Shown here: positions 1 through 10,030 of the stretch, piece by piece
Layout: every line of letters begins with the position of its first letter
Numbering within the stretch: position 1 is the stretch's first letter
Assembly: GCA_014284505.1 (NCBI GenBank)
Contig: JAAFYY010000001.1
Location: forward strand, 2,542,001 to 2,606,000
Source: Streptacidiphilus sp. 4-A2
GTDB lineage: Bacteria; Actinomycetota; Actinomycetes; Streptomycetales; Streptomycetaceae
Reading direction: 5' to 3'
Length of the DNA: 64,000 nucleotides
Notes under the pieces: model-generated
Database searches by the model: none
Seen by the model: the letters and a program-made list of their open reading frames with translations, nothing else
Told to the model about the DNA's origin: nothing
Program-made: the position numbers and the translations under genes

Positions 1-392
1 GGGCGGCAGTACGTGTCGTGGATCCACGACGTCGACTTCGTCCGCTCGGTGCTGTTGCTGATCCGGCGCGAGGACATCGAGGGGCCGGTCAACCTGGCCG
101 CGCCCGGGCCGCTCCCGCAGCGGGACTTCATGCGGGCACTGCGGGAGGCCTGGGGCACTCCGGTGGGCCTGCCCGCGACCGGGTGGATGGCCGAGCTGGG
201 CGCGCTCGCCCTGCGCACGGACACCGAACTGCTGCTGAAGAGCCGACGGGTGACGCCGGGCCGGCTCCTGGAGGCGGGGTTCGCGTTCGAGTACGAGCGC
301 TGGCCGGAGGCGGCCGCCGACCTGATCCATCGCGCCCGGAGGCGCCGGCAGAGCGCGGCCACGGCCCTGCGGGCGGCACGGGATCGGCCTGA
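1..392 (+). CDS. NAD-dependent epimerase family (TIGR01777/DUF1731), 3' part
   Basis: The window opens inside this gene. The visible part carries the SWIHDVDFVRSV stretch typical of the TIGR01777 SDR epimerases (YfcH/SDR39U1 type) followed by the DUF1731 C-terminal domain, recognisable from LPATGWMAELGALAL, TELLLKSRRVTPGRLLEAGF and FEYERWPEAAADL. The N-terminal Rossmann half with the NAD-binding glycines lies outside. Family members end shortly after this segment. Here frame 1 stays open to 933, while a TGA at 390-392 in frame 3 would give a normal length after one base change, so I set the end there. The substrate of this family is not known. Confidence 0.75.
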   Translation, partial: AAVRVVDPRRRLRPLGAVADPARGHRGAGQPGRARAAPAAGLHAGTAGGLGHSGGPARDRVDGRAGRARPAHGHRTAAEEPTGDAGPAPGGGVRVRVRALAGGGRRPDPSRPEAPAERGHGPAGGTGSA

Positions 393-587
393 CACGCCTT
401 GCCCGACACACCTTGCCCGCAGCGTCTCCCGGACGCGGGTCGGCCGACGGCCGGGGGCAGACCAGGTCCGACCAGCAGAGCAGGTCCGGCCCCGACAAAC
501 CGACCCCTTCCCCGACGCATTTCCCGACGAAGGAGCCTTCGTGTCGGAGAAGACCCTCCGGGAACGGCAGGCAGAGCCACGTGCCGC

Positions 588-1035
588 TCAGCGCTCCACA
601 GTTGTCGGCTGCGGCTGCGAAGCTGCCTCGGGCGGCTCGGCCTCCGTGTCGGCCGGGCGACCCGCGGGCCGGGGAGCCAGCAGGAACACGGCGACGGCCC
701 CGACCAGCGCACCGGCCGCCACGCCCCAGACCGTGCGCGTGCCATGGGCAGTCGCGGCCCGCAGGGGCGCGCCGACGGGCCCGGCGGTCCGGGAGTCGGC
801 GATCCCGGCGAACACGACCAGTCCGATCTGCATACTGGACGAGGTCATGCCGGAGCCGATGCCCTGCTCCTGCGGTTCCACGTCGGACGCCCCGACCACC
901 CACACGGCGGTCCAGGCCAGCCCCTGGCCGTAGCCGTAGCCGATCAGCCCCGGTACCAGCGGCAGGTACGAGCGGGAATCGGAGACGCCGAGCGCCAGCA
1001 CCCCGACGCCCACCGGCACGCGGGACACCCCGGTC
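588..1035 (-). pseudogene. MFS transporter C-terminal fragment (DHA2-like)
   Basis: Only the last quarter of a drug:H+ antiporter is present. The peptide from about 1035 down to the stop at 588 contains YGYGQGLAWTAVWVVGASD, the QGIGSGMTSSSMQIGLVVF segment typical of the last helices of DHA2 exporters, a final hydrophobic helix and an acidic/proline tail. Upstream of 1035 the frame is open but has no MFS-like sequence, and no start with a ribosome binding site is seen. I read it as a decayed or rearranged remnant, not a short functional protein. An alternative is a large local deletion in the assembly. Confidence 0.6.
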
Positions 1036-1131
1036 GCCACCGGTCGCCACCGGCGGCGGCCGGGACAGCCGAACCACCGGCGCCGAGTCAGCGTAGGCTG
1101 ACAGGTGAGGATGCCGCCCTTGGAGGCCGCC

Positions 1132-1425
1132 ATGACCCGCCAGCACCACTTCCACCTCGACCAGGCCGGACACTCGATCACCGTGGACGTCCGTCCCGGG
1201 CACGCGCGGGAGATCGACATGCTGGTCGACGGCAAAGAGGTGGGCTCACGGCGCGAGCGCGCCGCCGACGCGGCGACGCTGACCGGTGAGCTCCCCGGGG
1301 AGCCGCCCCAGCCCTTCACGGTCCGCGTCGAGCACCTGCGGCACCACACACATGCCCTGGCGTGCATGCTGCTGCTGGACGGGCAGGAGATACCCATGCC
1401 CGAGCGCGAGATCAGCGCGCGGTAG
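1132..1425 (+). CDS. Small conserved hypothetical protein
   Basis: This encodes about 97 residues beginning TRQHHFHLDQAGHSITVDV. I chose the ATG at 1132 because GGAGG lies 5 nt upstream (1122-1126); the upstream GTG at 1105 has no such signal. The protein is soluble, histidine-rich at its N-terminus, and reads as alternating short beta-strand-like stretches (ITVDVRPG, IDMLVDGKEV, FTVRVEHL, CMLLLDGQEI). I do not recognise the family. It stands alone between the MFS remnant and the alkyl sulfatase gene. Confidence 0.55.
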   Translation: MTRQHHFHLDQAGHSITVDVRPGHAREIDMLVDGKEVGSRRERAADAATLTGELPGEPPQPFTVRVEHLRHHTHALACMLLLDGQEIPMPEREISAR

Positions 1426-1622
1426 GCCGTCACCCGGTAGGCGCGCGGGAGCAGCACTGCGGCCACAGCCGCCGACACACCCGGGTGCCGGGCGCACCGT
1501 GATCGTGCCGGAATGCGGGCAGCACGTGGGTGGCACAGACTGCCCGAAGGTACATCGAGCGCTTTCCCGAGCCGGTCGCCGGCGCTGCGGGAACCGCTGA
1601 CCGCCGCTGAACGGAGCGACGC

Positions 1623-3447
1623 ATGAGCCAGCTGCCCTCGTTCGAGGACACGACCGACTTCGAGAACGCGGACCGCGGGTTCCTGGGGGCGCTGGTCCCC
1701 GCGGTGGTCAGCACCGCGGACGGGCGGGTGGTGTGGGACAACGACGCCTACGACTACCTCAAGGGCGAGTGCCCCGACACGGTCAACCCGAGCCTGTGGC
1801 GGCAGGCACAGCTGTGCGCGAAGCAGGGCCTGTACGAGGTCACCGACGGGATCTACCAGGTCCGCGGCCTGGACCTGTCGAACATGACGCTGGTGGAGGG
1901 TGAGCGCGGCGTGATCGTCATCGATCCGCTGATCTCCACCGAGTGCGCCGCCGCCGCGCTCGCCCTCTACCGCGAGCACCGCGGGGCGCGGCCGGTCACC
2001 GGTCTGGTCTACACGCACTCGCACGGTGACCACTTCGGCGGCGCGCGCGGCGTGCTGCCTGCGGGGAGCGAGCAGGGTGTGCCGGTGATCGCACCGGTGG
2101 GCTTCCTGGAGCACGCGGTGAGCGAGAACGTCTACGCGGGCAACGCGATGACCCGCCGGGCGATGTACATGTACGGCGACCGACTCCCCAAGAACCCCGG
2201 GGGCCAGGTCAGTGCCGGGCTGGGGATGACCACCTCCACCGGCACCGTCTCGCTGATCCCGCCGACGGTGGACGTCACCCGCACGGGCCAGGAGGAGACC
2301 GTCGACGGGGTGCGGATGGTCTTCCAGCTCACCCCGGCACCGAGGCCCCCGCCGAGATGAACTTCTCCTTCCCGCAGCGACGCGCGCTGTGCCTGGCGGA
2401 GAATGCCACCCACAACATGCACAACATCCTGACCCTGCGCGGCGCTGTGGTCCGCGATGCCAGGATCTGGTCGCGGTACCTGGACGAGGCCATCGACTTC
2501 TTCGACGACAGCTACGACGTGGCCTTCGCCTCGCACCACTGGCCCACCTGGGGCCGGGAGAACGTGGTCGAGCTGCTGGCTCAGCAGCGCGACCTGTACG
2601 CGTACCTGCACGACCAGACGCTGCGGATGCTCAACTCCGGGCTGACCGGCCCGGAGCTGGCCGAGGAGATGCAACTGCCGCCCGCGCTGGAGCAGGCGTG
2701 GCACGCGCGGGGCTACTACGGCTCGCTCAGCCACAACGCCAAGGCGGTCTACCAGCGCTACCTCGGCTGGTTCGACGGCAACCCCGCGCACCTGTGGGAG
2801 CATCCCCCGGTCGAACTCGCCGCGCGCTACGTCGACCTGGCCGGCGGCCCGCAGGCCGCCCTGGCCAAGGCCCGTGGCTACATCGCGGACGGCGACCTGC
2901 GTTTCGCCGCGACCCTGCTGAACCATCTCGTCTTCGCCGACCCGCGGAACGCGCAGGCCAGGGAGGAACTGGCCGGGGTGTACCAGCGGCTGGGCCACGG
3001 CTGCGAGAACGGCCCCTGGCGCAACTTCTATCTGATGGCCGCGGTCGAACTGCGGGAGGGCCGGGCACGGTCGAGCTCGACACGGCCAACCCCGAGATGC
3101 TGATGGCCCTGACCACGGACATGCTGATCGACTCCATCGCCGTGCGCATCGACGGCCCCCGCGCCTGGAACGACTCCCTGACCGTCGACCTGGCCCTGAC
3201 CGACGAGGGCAACCGCCACCGGCTCGTCCTGCGCAACGGCGCCCTGACCCACCGCGCCGCCGCACTCGGCACCACGCCGAGGAGCCCGGCAGACCTCACG
3301 CTCACCCTCACCAGGCCGCAGCTGCTCGGGGCGCTGGCCGGCCAGGGTCTGGAGGGCATCGACCATGAGGGCGATCCCGCCGCCCTGGCCCGCCTCTTCT
3401 CCTACGTCACCGAGCCCGACAAGTCCTTCGCCGTCGTCACCCCCTGA
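1623..3447 (+). CDS. Alkyl sulfatase, SdsA1/BDS1-type metallo-beta-lactamase (two frameshifts)
   Basis: Type III alkyl sulfatases hydrolyse SDS-like primary alkyl sulfates with two zinc ions. The N-terminal MBL domain shows YTHSHGDHFGGARG near residue 137 and continues, after a shift, with ENATHNMHNILTLRGA, both family metal-binding motifs. A helical dimerisation region (DEAIDFFDDSYDVAFASHHW onward) follows, then an SCP2-like C-terminal domain ending DKSFAVVTP. Three reading frames are needed: one C is missing in the CCCC run at 2332-2335 and one base near 3058-3065. The span is 1825 nt, exactly two short of 609 codons, and that length fits the family. No signal peptide is seen. It appears to be monocistronic. 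Confidence 0.88.
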
Positions 3448-3501
3448 GAGGACGGGGGTGAGCGCCCGGTGGGGCCGCGCTGCCGCAAGCCGCCCCTGCG
3501 G

Positions 3502-3541
3502 CATGACCGTCGGCCTGCCGACCGACGGCAGCCCGGTCATG
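3502..3541. terminator. Nested hairpin after alkyl sulfatase
   Basis: CATGACCG (3502-3509) pairs perfectly with CGGTCATG (3534-3541), and the interior contains a second helix TCGG/CCGA (3510-3521). It lies 55 nt past the sulfatase stop and has no U-tract, as is usual for streptomycete terminators. The rest of 3448-3728 shows no gene. Confidence 0.45.
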
Positions 3542-3728
3542 GCCGGTCACTCCGGGTTGCCATCCGGCGCGCCCCGGAGCCTTCGTCCACGCCCCCGGCT
3601 GGGGAGCGGCCGGGGCGGCGTCGGGGGCGCGAGGACTCGCCATGCGCCGGGTGAGGTTGCACCCTGGAGGTACGGCCTGCGGAGATCGCGGGCGTGTGCA
3701 TGCGAGCGGGCGATGACTGGGTGGTCTC

Positions 3729-6446
3729 TTGGCTATGCACCGAAGCACCTCGGACTCCGCTGAAGCGGGCCGCCGGAAGCCGGTCGGCGCGCTGGCCGGA
3801 AGGCTGGGCGGGCACCGGCTGCCTCCCCTCGCGACCGCGCTGATCGATGGCGACGGGCGGATCCTGCAGTGGAGCAAGGACGCCGAGGCGCTGCTCGGCT
3901 ACTCCGCGGACGAGGCGGTCGGCAACCCCGCCACCCAGCTCGTTCGGACCGGTGATCCGCGGACCCCGGGCCCGGCCCCGAGCCCCGACCCGGGCGACTG
4001 GATCAGCTCGGACCGGGGCTGGTCCTGGGCCTGCTCCGTGCGGCACCGGGACGGCCACCAGGTCGACCTGGAGTTCCGTACCTATCCGGTCGTCGGACCG
4101 GACGGCCGGCTGCTCGTCCTCGCCACCGCGTGCGACGCGCGGGCGCTGGGCCGGATCGAAGCGGACCTCACCATTCTCGACGGCTACTTCGCCCAGTCCC
4201 CGATCGGCCTGGCCGTCTACAACACCGACCTGCGCTTTGTCCGGATCAACCGCGCGCTCGCCGAGATGAACGGCCTCTCGCCCCGGCAGCACCTCGGCAG
4301 ACGGCTCGCCGCGGTCCTGCCGGGGATCAACGGCGCCGAGATCGAGAAGGCCATGCGGCATGTGCTGGCCACCGGCGAACCGGTCGTCGACGCCAGGTCG
4401 CACGGCCGTACCCCCGGCGATCCCGAGCACGACCGGGCCTGGTCCGCGTCGTACTTTCGGATGGAGTCCCCCTCGGGCCGGATCCTCGGCGTCGCCTCCT
4501 CGATCATCGACGTCACCGAGCGGTTCAACGCCGAGGCCCAGGCGGCCCGGGCACAGGAACGGCTGACCCTGCTGGCAGAGGCCACCGCGAGGATCGGCAC
4601 CACGCTGGACCTCCACCAGACCAGCCGTGAGCTGGCCGGGGAGGTCGTGCCGCGGCTCGCGGACCTGTGCACCGTGCTGGTCCGCGAGGGGCTGGTCGCA
4701 AGCACCGGCCCCGAGCCGCAGGAGGCCGACGGCACGATGCTGGTGCGGCGCCTGGCGCTCACCGCCACCCACCCGCGGTACCCCCTGGACAAGCTGCCGC
4801 TCGAAGGCGTGTACCGCCTCCCACCGGGCTCGCCCTACACCGAGGCGATGCTGACCGGCCGCACGCTGACTGTGCCCGGAGGAGACCTGCCGCCGCTGGC
4901 CGACACCGAGTTCGGCGAGGCCCGCTTCTTCCTCCAGCACGAGACCCAGCCCGTGCGGATATCGCCGCTGGTCGCCCGCGGCACCGTGCTGGGTGTGGTC
5001 GTCTACGCCCGGCACAACGGCCGCGAGCCGCTCGACGACCAGGACCTCGCCTTCGGTGACGAGCTGGTCACCCGCGCGGCCGTCTCCCTCGACAACGCCC
5101 GGCTCTACCAGCGCGAGCACGAGGCCCTGCAACAGGCCAACGCCGCCCGGGAGCAGCTCGCGCTGCTCAACGAGGCAAGCATCCACATCGGGACCACGCT
5201 CGATCTCCAGCGCACCGCCGAGGAACTCGTCGAGACCGTGCTCCCGCGCTTCGCCGACTTCGTCGCCGTCGACCTGCTGGACCCGGTGCTGCGCGGCGAG
5301 GAACCGTTCATGCTGCGTGACGACCAGGAGGTGGTGCTGCGCGCGGTCGCCGTCGGGGAGGCATACGGCTCCGGGCTGACCGCCACTGCCTACGCGGTGG
5401 GAGAGGCATCGGCGTACGACTCGTCCGAGGTGTACGCCAGGAGTCTGCGTTCCCGGCGCTCCATCCTGGTGCCCGAAGTGGACGAGGTGTCCCTGGCCGC
5501 CATCGCCAGCTCCCCGGACCGGGTGGCGCCCGGGCTGGCCGCGGGCATCCACTCCTTCCTGATGGTGCCCCTCCTGGCCCGGGGCGCGGTGCTCGGCGGC
5601 GCGGAGTTCTTCCGGACCCGCAACCCCGAGCCGTTCACCCCGGCCGATGTGGCGCTCGCCGAGGAACTGGTGGGCTTCGCGGCGGTGGGCATCGACAACG
5701 CCCGCCTGTACCGCAGGGAGCACGAGACCGCACTCATCCTGCAGCGCAGCCTCCTGCCGCGGCTGACCAGCCCCACTCCGGGCGTGGAGATCGCCCACCG
5801 CTATCTGCCCAGCAGCGTGACCAGCGAGGTCGGCGGGGACTGGTTCGACGTCGTGCCCCTGTCCGGCGACCGGCTCGCGCTGATCGTGGGCGACGTGATG
5901 GGGCACGGTATCCGGGCCGCCGCCACCATGGGCCAGCTCCGCACGGTGGCACGCACGCTGGCCACCCTGGACATGACCTCCGACCAGGTCCTGACCCAGC
6001 TCGACAGGACGGCCTCCGACATCGGCGAGGGCCAGTTCGCCACCTGCGTCTGTGCGGTCTACGACCCGGCCGACCAGAGCTGCACCATCGCCTCCGCCGG
6101 GCATCTGCCGCCCGTGCTGGTGACCCCGGAGGACACCCCCGGCTGGTCGAGCTGCCCCCGGGAATCCCGCTGGGGAATCGGCGGCGGCGAGTACCAGAGT
6201 GTGAAGATCACCTTTCCGCAGGACAGCACCCTGGTCCTCTACACCGACGGTCTGATCGAACGGCGCGGCCAGGACATCGACGAGGGCATGGCTCTGCTGT
6301 GCAAGACCCTCTCCGGCCCCGGCCGGGATCTGGAGGAGATCTGCGACGCCGTGCTCGCCGCGCTGGAGACGCAGGACGCCGAGGACGACATCGCCGTGAT
6401 CATGGCCCGGTTCCGGAGCGTTGACCCGCCGCCCTTCCCGGCGTGA
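3729..6446 (+). CDS. PAS-PAS-GAF-GAF-SpoIIE phosphatase
   Basis: This is an uninterrupted 905-residue sensor phosphatase. Order: PAS near residues 30-140 (LIDGDGRILQWSKDAEALLG), a second PAS near 146-270 (FAQSPIGLAVYNTDLRFVRI), two GAF domains near 285-460 and 475-665, then a PP2C/SpoIIE domain from about 670 (LQRSLLPRL, GGDWFDVVPL, VGDVMGHGI) to the end, with the metal-binding Asp residues in place (GGDWFD, GDVMGHG, LYTDGLIE). Such proteins dephosphorylate anti-anti-sigma factors in partner-switching cascades, but no anti-sigma gene is adjacent. No membrane segments are seen. The start could be TTG 3729 or ATG 3735. Confidence 0.9.
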   Translation: MAMHRSTSDSAEAGRRKPVGALAGRLGGHRLPPLATALIDGDGRILQWSKDAEALLGYSADEAVGNPATQLVRTGDPRTPGPAPSPDPGDWISSDRGWSWACSVRHRDGHQVDLEFRTYPVVGPDGRLLVLATACDARALGRIEADLTILDGYFAQSPIGLAVYNTDLRFVRINRALAEMNGLSPRQHLGRRLAAVLPGINGAEIEKAMRHVLATGEPVVDARSHGRTPGDPEHDRAWSASYFRMESPSGRILGVASSIIDVTERFNAEAQAARAQERLTLLAEATARIGTTLDLHQTSRELAGEVVPRLADLCTVLVREGLVASTGPEPQEADGTMLVRRLALTATHPRYPLDKLPLEGVYRLPPGSPYTEAMLTGRTLTVPGGDLPPLADTEFGEARFFLQHETQPVRISPLVARGTVLGVVVYARHNGREPLDDQDLAFGDELVTRAAVSLDNARLYQREHEALQQANAAREQLALLNEASIHIGTTLDLQRTAEELVETVLPRFADFVAVDLLDPVLRGEEPFMLRDDQEVVLRAVAVGEAYGSGLTATAYAVGEASAYDSSEVYARSLRSRRSILVPEVDEVSLAAIASSPDRVAPGLAAGIHSFLMVPLLARGAVLGGAEFFRTRNPEPFTPADVALAEELVGFAAVGIDNARLYRREHETALILQRSLLPRLTSPTPGVEIAHRYLPSSVTSEVGGDWFDVVPLSGDRLALIVGDVMGHGIRAAATMGQLRTVARTLATLDMTSDQVLTQLDRTASDIGEGQFATCVCAVYDPADQSCTIASAGHLPPVLVTPEDTPGWSSCPRESRWGIGGGEYQSVKITFPQDSTLVLYTDGLIERRGQDIDEGMALLCKTLSGPGRDLEEICDAVLAALETQDAEDDIAVIMARFRSVDPPPFPA

Positions 6447-6520
6447 GGGCAGCGGGTGCGACCTGCTAGCGTCGCTGTCCCCGGCGGGCACGGCTCGCGG
6501 AGCAGACACCTGGAGTCGCC

Positions 6521-7180
6521 GTGCCCACCTCGGATGACCGATCCATGCGGCTGGCGATCGCCCGGGTCGCGGAGGTCTTCGCCGGCCTGACGATCGGCCC
6601 GGACGAGACCGGCTGCGGCCGCTGCCACGGCCCGGACGAGGTCGCCCTGCTGCGGACCGCCGATGTCGTGCTGCCGGCGGAGCTGGTCCTCAGGGTCGCG
6701 GAGGAGGTTCCCGACCACTGGGACGACCAGCCGGCGGTGCTCCGCCGGGTGCTGCCGCAGCTCGTCGAGCTGCTGGCGCAGGGCACGACGTCGCCGGATC
6801 TGACAGCCCGGAGACTTGCCGGCGCCCACTGGTCCCGGTGGCCCGCGGAGCAGGCCCGGGCCGTGCTCGGTTTCCTGGAGGCCTGGTGGCGCTGGACCCT
6901 GCGGCAGGATTCCCCGCCGACCCCGGCCCGCGAGGTCTTCGAGAGCTGCGCCACTGCGACATCTTCCGTCACGCGCTGGCTGGCCTGCTGGGATGCCGAG
7001 CGGGGGCCGACGGCCGACCGGCACCTGGCGGAATGCGCCGACTGGTGGTGGGACGATCTGCGGATCGACGTATCGCCCTTCGCCTGGTCGTGGGGTGCCG
7101 TGGAACAGGAGCAGGCGGCCCGGCTGGAACTGCGGACCTGGCTGGCCGGGCGGGCTCCGTTCGACGACCGGGTGCGCTGA
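6521..7180 (+). CDS. Hypothetical protein, 219 aa
   Basis: This is an intact soluble protein rich in Trp, Leu and acidic residues, with a CGRC pair near residue 33 that could bind a metal or form a disulfide. Later segments (HWSRWPAEQARAVLGFLEAWW, DWWWDDLRIDVSPFAWSWG) are helical and aromatic. No catalytic motif is recognised. The GTG start at 6521 follows the SpoIIE phosphatase by 74 nt on the same strand, so co-transcription is possible. I do not assign a function. Confidence 0.7.
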   Translation: MPTSDDRSMRLAIARVAEVFAGLTIGPDETGCGRCHGPDEVALLRTADVVLPAELVLRVAEEVPDHWDDQPAVLRRVLPQLVELLAQGTTSPDLTARRLAGAHWSRWPAEQARAVLGFLEAWWRWTLRQDSPPTPAREVFESCATATSSVTRWLACWDAERGPTADRHLAECADWWWDDLRIDVSPFAWSWGAVEQEQAARLELRTWLAGRAPFDDRVR

Positions 7181-7328
7181 CCCGTCGGGCGATGGACGAG
7201 GCGTCACATCACCACGCCCCACGGCTGGTTGAGGCGGCACTGACATCCGCGCGGCGAACAATGCGGCCACAGGGGTGCTCGTGGGATAGCGTGGTCTCCC
7301 GCGTGCCTGGCTGTACGGCAACCTCGGC

Positions 7329-8599
7329 GTGATGGAGGACGAAGTGCTGGGTACGGTGCTGGGCATCATCGGAGCCCTTTCCGGAGTCGCGGGCCTGGTC
7401 TACGCGCCTGTCGACCCGTTCGACGTCCATCGACGCAAGCAGCCGCGCGTTCCAGGAGGCACGCCGGGCCGTGAACGCGGACCGCGCCAGGCTGGCGGAG
7501 GCCGCCGCGCGGCAGGTCGGCGACAGCCCTTCCAGCGGGTGGCCGGGTCCAGTCTGCTCAGCAAGCCCTCCTGGATGTTCCCGACCCCGTTGCCACTGAA
7601 CGCGATCCGCCCTCCGCTGATGCACGAGTTCACCCCGCCGGTCAGCCCCCGGCTACGGCGCCTGGTCAGGGCCTGCCGGAGCACGCTTCGGGGCGTTACG
7701 CGACCTACACCGCGGCCGTTCAGGCTCTGGCCGCGCCCACCGGCGTGTTCGAGAACCGCGAGAGCTACCGGCTGCTCGGCTTCACCACCACGCCCGCACC
7801 CGGTGAGCCGCATCTGCGCTTCTCCTTGTGCCGGTACTTCGACATGCTCGACATCGGCGAGCCGCTCGCCCTGGAGTTCGCCCGGTCACCGGCAGGACGA
7901 GCCGTGGTCCCGCAGCCGGCCCGCGGCCGGCTCGCGCCACGACTGCCGGGCACTCTGCCCATCCGGCGGGAGCTCGGCGATCCGACCGACCTGTCCCGAC
8001 GCCCGGTGCTGGCCGCCGTCAACACGCTCACCATCCGGCTCACGCCGCAGGGCAGCGCCACGTTCTTCCTGCACAAGCGCGGCGCCGAGGACGTTCCGGT
8101 CGCGGCAGGCCAGATGCATGTGATCCCGTGCGGCGGATTCCAGCCCAGCGCACAGAACCCGCTCGCCGTGGCCGACGACTACGACCTGTGGCACAGCATC
8201 AGTCGCGAGTACGCCGAGGAACTGCTCGGCCTGCCCGAGGCGTTCGGCTCGATGGGGGATCAGCTCGACTACGAGTCCACCAGCCCCTATGCGGAGCTCA
8301 TGGCAGGCGTGCGGAACGGGAGCATCCGCCCGTGGGTCTTCGGTGCTGCCTTCGATCCGCTCTCCTACTACGTCGAGTTGCTGACCGCGACCGTCTTCGA
8401 CTCGGCGGTGTTCGACGCGGTCTTCCCGCGGATCGTCGACCGCAATCCCGAGGGCAGCGTGGTCAAGGGAAAGCACGGCAAGGGCATCGACTTCACCGGG
8501 GCCACCGTCCAGCGGATCCTCGGGGAGAGCCATCTGGCCCCCGCCGGTGCCGCGTGCCTCAGCCTCGGCTGGGAACATCGCCGGACCCTGCTCGACTGA
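7329..8599 (+). CDS. Membrane-anchored conserved protein of unknown function (several frameshifts)
   Basis: I read one gene across three frames. The N-terminus has a hydrophobic helix (LGTVLGIIGALSGVAGLVYA). In a second frame follows a charged coiled-coil-like piece (SSRAFQEARRAVNADRARLA), then LLSKPSWMFPTPLPLNAIRP in the first frame, and finally a long intact stretch from about 7690 to the stop (YATYTAAVQALAAP, ENRESYRLLGFTTTP, LGWEHRRTLLD). The last 290 residues resemble the C-terminal part of streptomycete proteins often annotated as XRE-type regulators, but no helix-turn-helix is visible. At least three indels fall between 7415 and 7690. The exact composition of the middle is uncertain. 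Confidence 0.55.
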
Positions 8600-8617
8600 C
8601 CGTCCGCCTGCTGCACG

Positions 8618-8653
8618 GCGTTCCCCGGCAGCGGTCGCGCTGCCGGGGAACGC
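8618..8653. terminator. Bidirectional terminator hairpin
   Basis: A perfect 16-bp stem, GCGTTCCCCGGCAGCG (8618-8633) against its complement (8638-8653), closes a 4-nt GTCG loop. It sits between the converging ends of the hypothetical gene (stop 8599) and the chitinase (stop 8672), so it can serve both. Confidence 0.8.
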
Positions 8654-8671
8654 TGCCGGTACGGGCCGCTC

Positions 8672-9784
8672 TCAGCAGGTGAGGTTGCTGCCCGGGGAGA
8701 CGCCCAGGATCGACGCGAACGACTCGTAGTCGTTGACCCGGTCCTGCATCTCAGCGGTGTTGCCGCCGTTGCACTCGACGCTGCCGTTGATGGCCTCGAT
8801 GGTCTGGCCGAAGCCCGCGCCGTTGACCATCGCATTGTGCGCGGTCATGCTCCCGGGGCCGCTCTGGGTGTTCCAGTACCAGAGCGCGGTCTCCCAGGAG
8901 ACGGCCGCGTCGGTCGCGACCAGGCCGGGGTTGTCGAGCAGGTCCACGCCGAGGGCGTTGCCCGCCGCCTCGTAGTTGAAGTTCCAGCTGATCTGGAGCG
9001 GCCCGCGCCCGTAGTAGGCGTAGGTTCCGGCCGGGCAGCCGTAGGACTCACTGGCGCAGTAGTCCCCCGACTGGTCGATCTCGGTGACGTACACCAGCCC
9101 GCCGGTCTCGTGGTCCACGTTGGCGAGGAACGCGGCCGCCTCCTGCTTCTGCACGGTGGCGCTGCCGGTGGTGGCGAAGCCCGGGTAGGAGCTGAGCGCG
9201 GCCACCAGCCCGCTGTAGGTGTAGAACGAGTTCCGGTCCGGGAACATCTGATCGAACTGTGCCTCGCTGACGACGAATCCGCTGGAGCTGCCGCCGCCCG
9301 AACCGCCGCCCGAGCCGGTGCAGCTGTAGGGGACCAGTACCAGGTGCTGATCGTCGGGTCATAGCCCGGGTTGGCATTCGTCGCGATGTAGTACTGACCG
9401 TTCGCCGGGTACTCCACGATCGCACCCACCGCGTAGGACTGACCGGCCACCCACTGCGGATAGCTGCTGCAACTGGTGCTGCCGCCGCCGGAACCGGTGC
9501 AGCTGTAGGGGGACCAGTACCAGGTGCTGATCGTCGGGTCATAGCCCGGGTTGGCATTCGTCGCGATGTAGTACTGGCCGTTCGCCGGGTACTCCACGAT
9601 CGCACCCACGGCGTAGGACTGACCGGCCACCCACTGCGGTAGCTGCTGCAACTGCTCGCGGCGGGGTGGCCGCGGCGTTGGCCGACGGTATCGGGAGGGC
9701 GAGCGTGGTCAGGCCGGCCAGGCTGATCAACAGGGCCAGCGGCAAGAGAAGCCGGGCCCGCCAGGTCGCGTACGCATGGGTCAT
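8672..9784 (-). CDS. Secreted GH19 chitinase with two CBM5/12 modules (three frameshifts)
   Basis: It hydrolyses chitin outside the cell. Order: signal peptide (RARLLLPLALLISLAGLTTL then ANAAA), two nearly identical chitin-binding modules (YPQWVAGQSYAVGAIVEYPA to TISTWYWSPYSC), a Gly/Ser linker, then the GH19 catalytic domain with VDHETGGLVYVTE (catalytic Glu), YYGRGPLQISWNFNYEAAG and WETALWYWNTQ, ending GVSPGSNLTC. The ATG at 9784 follows AGGAG by about 8 nt. Three missing bases (about 9670, 9640 and 9332) break the frame; 1113 nt plus three gives 372 codons. A DasR-type dre palindrome lies about 80 bp upstream, so induction by chitin degradation products through N-acetylglucosamine signalling is expected. 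Confidence 0.92.
9316..9653. repeat. Tandem ~180-bp duplication encoding the two CBM5/12 modules
   Basis: The stretches about 9316-9475 and 9496-9653 are almost identical over roughly 155 bp. They differ mainly by one G in a G-run (GGGG near 9330, GGGGG near 9510) and one A (GGATAGC near 9469, GGTAGC near 9639). Both differences shift the reading frame of the chitinase. Confidence 0.9.
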
Positions 9785-9863
9785 CTGCCACTCCTGTGTG
9801 TGTGGGGTGAGTGGTTCCGCTCCGCCGGGTCCGACGTGAGCGGTGCTGGCTGCACCAAACCCG

Positions 9864-9879
9864 ATTGGTCCAGACCAGT
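9864..9879. promoter_or_regulatory. DasR-type dre operator upstream of chitinase
   Basis: ATTGGTCCAGACCAGT matches the palindromic dre consensus ACTGGTCTAGACCAGT at 14 of 16 positions. It lies about 80 bp upstream of the chitinase start. In Streptomyces, DasR represses chitinolytic genes from such sites and is released by glucosamine phosphates. The dasR gene itself is not in the window. Confidence 0.85.
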
Positions 9880-10030
9880 CAAGTGAAGTCGCCAAGACAT
9901 GGACGATCTGCACGACTTGACGACAGGAACCACTCAGAAAATCCACACCTCACCGGCGCGTCCCCGCCCTTGCGTTCAACTCTGAAGGCAGGAGCCGCGG
10001 ATGGGCATCACCAGGCGCAGCCGCCGACGG

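Noticed and set aside
393..933. C-terminal continuation of the epimerase frame
   Set aside because: The extra residues are Arg/Pro/Thr-rich and overlap the MFS remnant on the other strand; family members end near residue 120 of this fragment.
3537..6509. 990-codon open frame on the minus strand
   Set aside because: It is the exact antisense of the intact PAS/GAF/SpoIIE gene. Its composition (Gly/Arg/Asp-rich, no domain) is a GC-bias shadow.
9316..9653. Repeat considered as CRISPR or mobile element
   Set aside because: There are just two long copies in frame with a known protein module, without spacers or terminal inverted repeats.
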